A stretch of DNA of 10,172 nucleotides from contig CANHGC010000029.1 in the NCBI GenBank assembly GCA_947460045.1, positions 1 to 10,172 of the forward strand, in the 5' to 3' direction. The stretch is from Bacteroidota bacterium. GTDB taxonomy: Bacteria > Bacteroidota > Bacteroidia > NS11-12g > UBA955. The position numbers were made by a program, and so were the translations under genes. A model generated the notes under the pieces. The model was not told where the DNA came from. It was given only the letters and a program-made list of their open reading frames with translations, and made no database searches. This document shows, piece by piece, positions 7,701-10,172 of the stretch. Each line of letters starts with the position of its first letter. Within the stretch, counting starts at the first letter, position 1.

Positions 7701-8240
7701 ATGACGGAAAAAGAATTGGTAGATGGATGCATTCGCGAGGATCGAATTTGCCAACGGGAGTTGTGGAATCGATACTCGAAAAAAATCATGTCGCTGTGTT
7801 TGAGATATTGTAACAGTCAAGAAGAAGCCGAAGACGCACTCATGGAAGCCTACGTAAAGATATACGACAACCTAGCGAAATTCAGATTCCAAAGTTCTTT
7901 GGAAACATGGATGCGCAGGGTGGCTGTGAATTTGTGCATCAACAAAATTCGGGCGAGAAAGCACATTTGGTCTTCCATCACTGAAGATGAATATCGGTTG
8001 GGTTACACCGATGATGCGTTCGATAATTTGCAAGTAGATCAAATCATGAAAATGGTGGAGGCGCTGCCAGTAGGATATCGTACCGTATTTAACTTGTACG
8101 CGATTGAGGGTTATTCTCACAAAGACATCGCAGACATGTTGGGTATCGACGAAGGAACCAGCAGGTCGCAATTTTCAAAAGCCCGTAAGGTGCTGCAACA
8201 ATCAATAGACAAAGCTGAAGGAGGGTCATTGGCTTCATAA
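7701..8240 (+). CDS. RNA polymerase sigma-70 family (ECF-type) sigma factor
   Basis: 179 residues, normal for an ECF sigma factor, which holds only regions 2 and 4. Region 2 spans about 20-85: LWNRYSKKIMSLCLRYC, then EEAEDALMEAYVKIYDNL, whose EEAEDAL core is the conserved core-polymerase-binding helix, then LETWMRRVAVNLCINKIR for -10 recognition. The linker at about 86-112 is short. Region 4 spans about 114-169: LPVGYRTVFNLYAIEGYSHKDIADMLGI and the EGTSRSQFSKARKVL helix-turn-helix for -35 contact. There is no extra C-terminal sensing domain, so control is expected from a partner. The next gene starts 2 bases after the stop and encodes a membrane protein with a short cytoplasmic tail, the probable anti-sigma factor. 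Target promoters cannot be read from the window, and I found no clear autoregulatory site upstream. Confidence 0.95.
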   Translation: MTEKELVDGCIREDRICQRELWNRYSKKIMSLCLRYCNSQEEAEDALMEAYVKIYDNLAKFRFQSSLETWMRRVAVNLCINKIRARKHIWSSITEDEYRLGYTDDAFDNLQVDQIMKMVEALPVGYRTVFNLYAIEGYSHKDIADMLGIDEGTSRSQFSKARKVLQQSIDKAEGGSLAS

Positions 8241-8242
8241 TC

Positions 8243-9631
8243 ATGGAAAATCAAAGGTTACATACAGATTTGAGAAACAAACTCCATGATTTGGAATCCC
8301 CTTTCAATGATCGCGTTTCGTTTGAGGCGGTGATGGAAAAGCGCAAACGTAAAAAACGTCGCGTCATATTTTGGATTCCCACTTTTGCCGTAGTTGCTGG
8401 GTTGTTTGTAGTGGGTGGTTTGGGCATGTTGTGGGTTTCAACGGATCAATCACCCGAAAAAGCCCCCCAGATGGCCTTTTCTAAATCCGTTTACAAACCC
8501 AAATTCGCACAGAAACGTACTACAGATAAATCTCAGACCTTGACATTGGGCGCAGCATCGGCATCGACCGAAATAGGGTTGTCAGAATCCGCAGTTTCGT
8601 TAGCAAGAAAGAGGGCTTTGTCTTCGCGGCGGGTAATTACGGTGTCAAAAATCGAAACCGCATCGCCCGGATTTGAGATCCCTGAAATCGCATCGCCCGA
8701 AATACCCAAGTCTATTGAGAGTGGGATCACTTCTTCTGTATCGAGATTTATGGCCAAGGCCGAATCGCCCGTTTCACTGAGTGTCCCTACAGTCGAATCG
8801 CCTTTGGTCAATGAAACCAATGTGCTTGAAGCTGCACACAAAGATATGTTGTGCGATCCTCAAGGGTTGAAGTTGGTGGAAATTGGTGTATCGGATCCCG
8901 AAAAAACGTACTTAGAAATTCCTGAAGGTGAATATGAAAGAAGTTGGGACCCTGAATTGCTCAAATCCAAATGGTATGCTGAAATGTCGGCCACTACCGG
9001 CAGTAAAGTGGTGATCAATTTCAATGAAGATGATCGATTGAGTGTGTTGGGAAATATGTACCACGCCAATTATCATGGCTTGATATTGAAAGATGTTGGA
9101 AGCGGTTTCATGGTGGGCGGTGGATTCAGTTACGGCGAATGGATTGGCAATGGTGAATGGAGAACGAGGGAATTTGAGGAGAGAATGGAAATAGATACCT
9201 ATGATGTGGTAGTGATGATTCCTCCCGTTCAATCGGTGCGTGTGTACGATACCACTTACAACCAGGTTCGGGTTGAGGAAATGGGTAAAATCAATTATCG
9301 CATCAATAAAATCGCCATCCCAATCGCGTTGAGGTATAATTTTATGCTGGGGAAAATGGCATGGCGAGTGGGTGCTCAAGTGAATCCCGGAATGACGTTA
9401 AAGACCTCTGGAGATTTCTTTGGAAAAACAGAATTTATGCCCATTCAGCAGCAACGCATGTTTACGTTGGATATGAAATTGGCAACGGGTCCAGCTATAT
9501 CGGTTTATAAAGATTGGATATTGATCCTAGAGCCAAACATGATGTATCAAACGTTCAACGACCAGGTAGCCAAAAAGACTCGGGGAAAAACACTCACCGG
9601 ATTTGGAGTGAGTGTATTGCATAGATTTTAA
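8243..9631 (+). CDS. Probable membrane-anchored anti-sigma protein with C-terminal outer-membrane beta-barrel-like domain
   Basis: 462 residues. The cytoplasmic part (1-40) contains LRNKLHDLESPFNDRVSFE and a strongly basic KRKRKKRR stretch (33-40). It resembles the short N-terminal tails of Bacteroidota proteins encoded just behind ECF sigma genes. One transmembrane helix follows (about 41-65), with the basic flank placing the N-terminus inside. Residues 66-242 form a periplasmic linker rich in Ser, Pro, Thr and Lys, with repeated ASP/ESP-x-x-(E)IP units and a single Cys204. From about 243 to the end the sequence alternates polar and hydrophobic residues in strand-like runs with many Gly/Tyr/Trp (GFMVGGGFSYGEW, INKIAIPIALRYNF, LTGFGVSVLHRF). 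It ends in Phe462, as outer-membrane barrels do. I infer a sigma regulator that reaches from cytoplasm to outer membrane. No enzyme motif was found. The alternative is an inner-membrane-anchored protein with a soluble beta domain. Confidence 0.7.
   Translation: MENQRLHTDLRNKLHDLESPFNDRVSFEAVMEKRKRKKRRVIFWIPTFAVVAGLFVVGGLGMLWVSTDQSPEKAPQMAFSKSVYKPKFAQKRTTDKSQTLTLGAASASTEIGLSESAVSLARKRALSSRRVITVSKIETASPGFEIPEIASPEIPKSIESGITSSVSRFMAKAESPVSLSVPTVESPLVNETNVLEAAHKDMLCDPQGLKLVEIGVSDPEKTYLEIPEGEYERSWDPELLKSKWYAEMSATTGSKVVINFNEDDRLSVLGNMYHANYHGLILKDVGSGFMVGGGFSYGEWIGNGEWRTREFEERMEIDTYDVVVMIPPVQSVRVYDTTYNQVRVEEMGKINYRINKIAIPIALRYNFMLGKMAWRVGAQVNPGMTLKTSGDFFGKTEFMPIQQQRMFTLDMKLATGPAISVYKDWILILEPNMMYQTFNDQVAKKTRGKTLTGFGVSVLHRF
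8654..8802 (+). repeat. Short degenerate in-frame repeats encoding SP-rich linker units
   Basis: GAAACCGCATCGCCCG (8654-8669) recurs as GAAATCGCATCGCCCG (8684-8699), 15 of 16 bases identical and 30 bases apart. GAATCGCCC at 8762-8770 and GAATCGCCT at 8794-8802 are looser copies 32 bases apart. They encode TASP, IASP, AESP and VESP in the periplasmic linker of the membrane protein. The array is coding and disordered in character, and it is not a mobile element. Confidence 0.5.
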
Positions 9632-9635
9632 TCGA

Positions 9636-9664
9636 GCGTAAATTTCTTACACGCGTTTGGCGTG
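9636..9664. terminator. Weak hairpin candidate between convergent genes
   Basis: CACGC (9650-9654) and GCGTG (9660-9664) form a perfect 5-base stem around a GTTTG loop. An alternative stem pairs GCGTAA (9636-9641) with TTACACGC (9647-9654) through a two-base bulge. Neither is followed by a T-run, so a terminator here is only a positional guess between the sigma operon and the convergent ilvE fragment. Confidence 0.2.
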
Positions 9665-9716
9665 GATTAAACCATTTGGCTCCTATCAACGGATTAAACC
9701 GTTTCGTTCCAACCAA
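9664..9716. repeat. 27-base imperfect tandem repeat over the 3' end of the ilvE fragment
   Basis: GGATTAAACC occurs at 9664-9673 and 9691-9700. Aligning onward, bases 9664-9689 match 9691-9716 at 21 of 26 positions by my count. The second copy contains the last codons and stop of the ilvE fragment. The first copy, read in the same phase on the minus strand, would also end Val-stop. It looks like an old duplication of the gene end. Confidence 0.5.
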
Positions 9717-10131
9717 AAATGTCTTCTGCTTCGCCAAGTCGAATCGCATCGAGCCATTGTTTGATAGCATCTGATACGTCGGTATTTCCTTGGTCTAAAA
9801 CTTCATGATAAATGGATTGGTGGCCAAAGCCCTGAATGCGAATCAAGGTAGCGGCGGTTCCAGTGATGAAAATCTCGTGAAGTTCCCCGGCTTGTAATCT
9901 TTCGATCAATTCCAATACGGATAATTCACGTTCAATCACGGAGTGACCCAATTCTCTCAAGCCTTGGATGACACTGTCGCGCGTGATGCCTGCCAACAAG
10001 GTATTCCCCAATTTGGGTGTGATGATTTCATTGTTGAAAACGGCAAACATGTTTGTAGTTCCGGTTTCTTCCACCAATGTGTGGGTGAGGGGGTCGGTCC
10101 ATAAAACTTGGTCGTAGCCTTCGTTTTGCAT
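9694..10131 (-). pseudogene. ilvE: C-terminal fragment of branched-chain-amino-acid aminotransferase, N-terminal half missing
   Basis: The open frame from ATG 10131-10129 encodes 145 residues that match the C-terminal part of IlvE. They include GYDQVLWTD (5-13), EETGTTN (21-27) with the Glu that contacts the PLP ring nitrogen, ITP, LAGITRDS (46-53) and ITGTAAT (89-95), the phosphate-binding loop. Full-length IlvE is roughly 300-360 residues. The small N-terminal domain and the catalytic lysine are absent, so this product alone should not transaminate. The codon before the ATG is TAA (10134-10132), so the frame is closed upstream. In another frame the bases at 10141-10127 read P-T-I-N-A, which fits the family's PT-x-x-A spacing before GYDQ if about two bases were restored, but that frame also meets TAA at 10153-10151. 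It is therefore a disrupted gene, a recombination remnant, or an error near a sequence end. Codon use and motifs look otherwise healthy, suggesting recent damage or error. Confidence 0.65.
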
Positions 10132-10172
10132 TTATCGTTGGTGCTTGGTTTTATGGAATTACTATTCTTGCC

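Noticed and set aside
8912..9379. 155-codon minus-strand open frame inside the barrel-domain gene
   Set aside because: It is a shadow of the plus-strand gene, which has a coherent domain layout and is coupled to the sigma gene.

Overview
The window reads as chromosomal DNA from a Bacteroidota bacterium, probably near Flavobacteriales. The evidence is as follows. The secreted GH3/serine-hydrolase fusion and the Mpl-like ligase have forms typical of that phylum. The upstream regions carry TTTG / TAnnTTTG-type promoter elements instead of sigma-70 boxes. Genes start without a clear Shine-Dalgarno sequence. The ECF sigma factor is followed by a membrane-anchored protein ending in a beta-barrel-like domain. 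I see no tRNA, rRNA, CRISPR array, insertion sequence or phage gene. Coding density is very high.

Left block (1-2962, minus strand): a tight operon-like run read right to left. It is etfB, etfA, a DUF151/bifunctional-nuclease protein with a UVR tail, and a class IV PLP aminotransferase that runs off the left edge. Junctions are 1, 21 and 2 bases, so co-transcription is likely, from a promoter in the 92-base divergent gap at 2963-3054.

Middle block (3055-7511): an Mpl-like peptidoglycan-recycling ligase (plus) and a large exported NagZ-type GH3 beta-N-acetylhexosaminidase fused to a beta-lactamase-fold serine hydrolase (minus). They converge and overlap tail to tail by 28 bases. Both fit muropeptide turnover, one in the cytoplasm and one beyond the inner membrane.

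Right block (7701-9631, plus strand): an ECF-type sigma factor and, two bases later, a 462-residue protein. The latter has a short charged cytoplasmic N-terminus, one transmembrane helix, a long Ser/Pro-rich linker and a C-terminal beta-rich domain ending in Phe. The pair looks like a sigma/anti-sigma module in which the anti-sigma protein may span the envelope and sense the outer membrane directly. This is the most interesting item in the window.

Right edge (9694-10172, minus strand): the C-terminal part of a branched-chain-amino-acid aminotransferase. A stop codon lies immediately upstream of its only start, and it lacks the catalytic lysine half. It is a broken gene, a remnant, or a sequence error. 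A 27-base imperfect tandem repeat sits at its 3' end.
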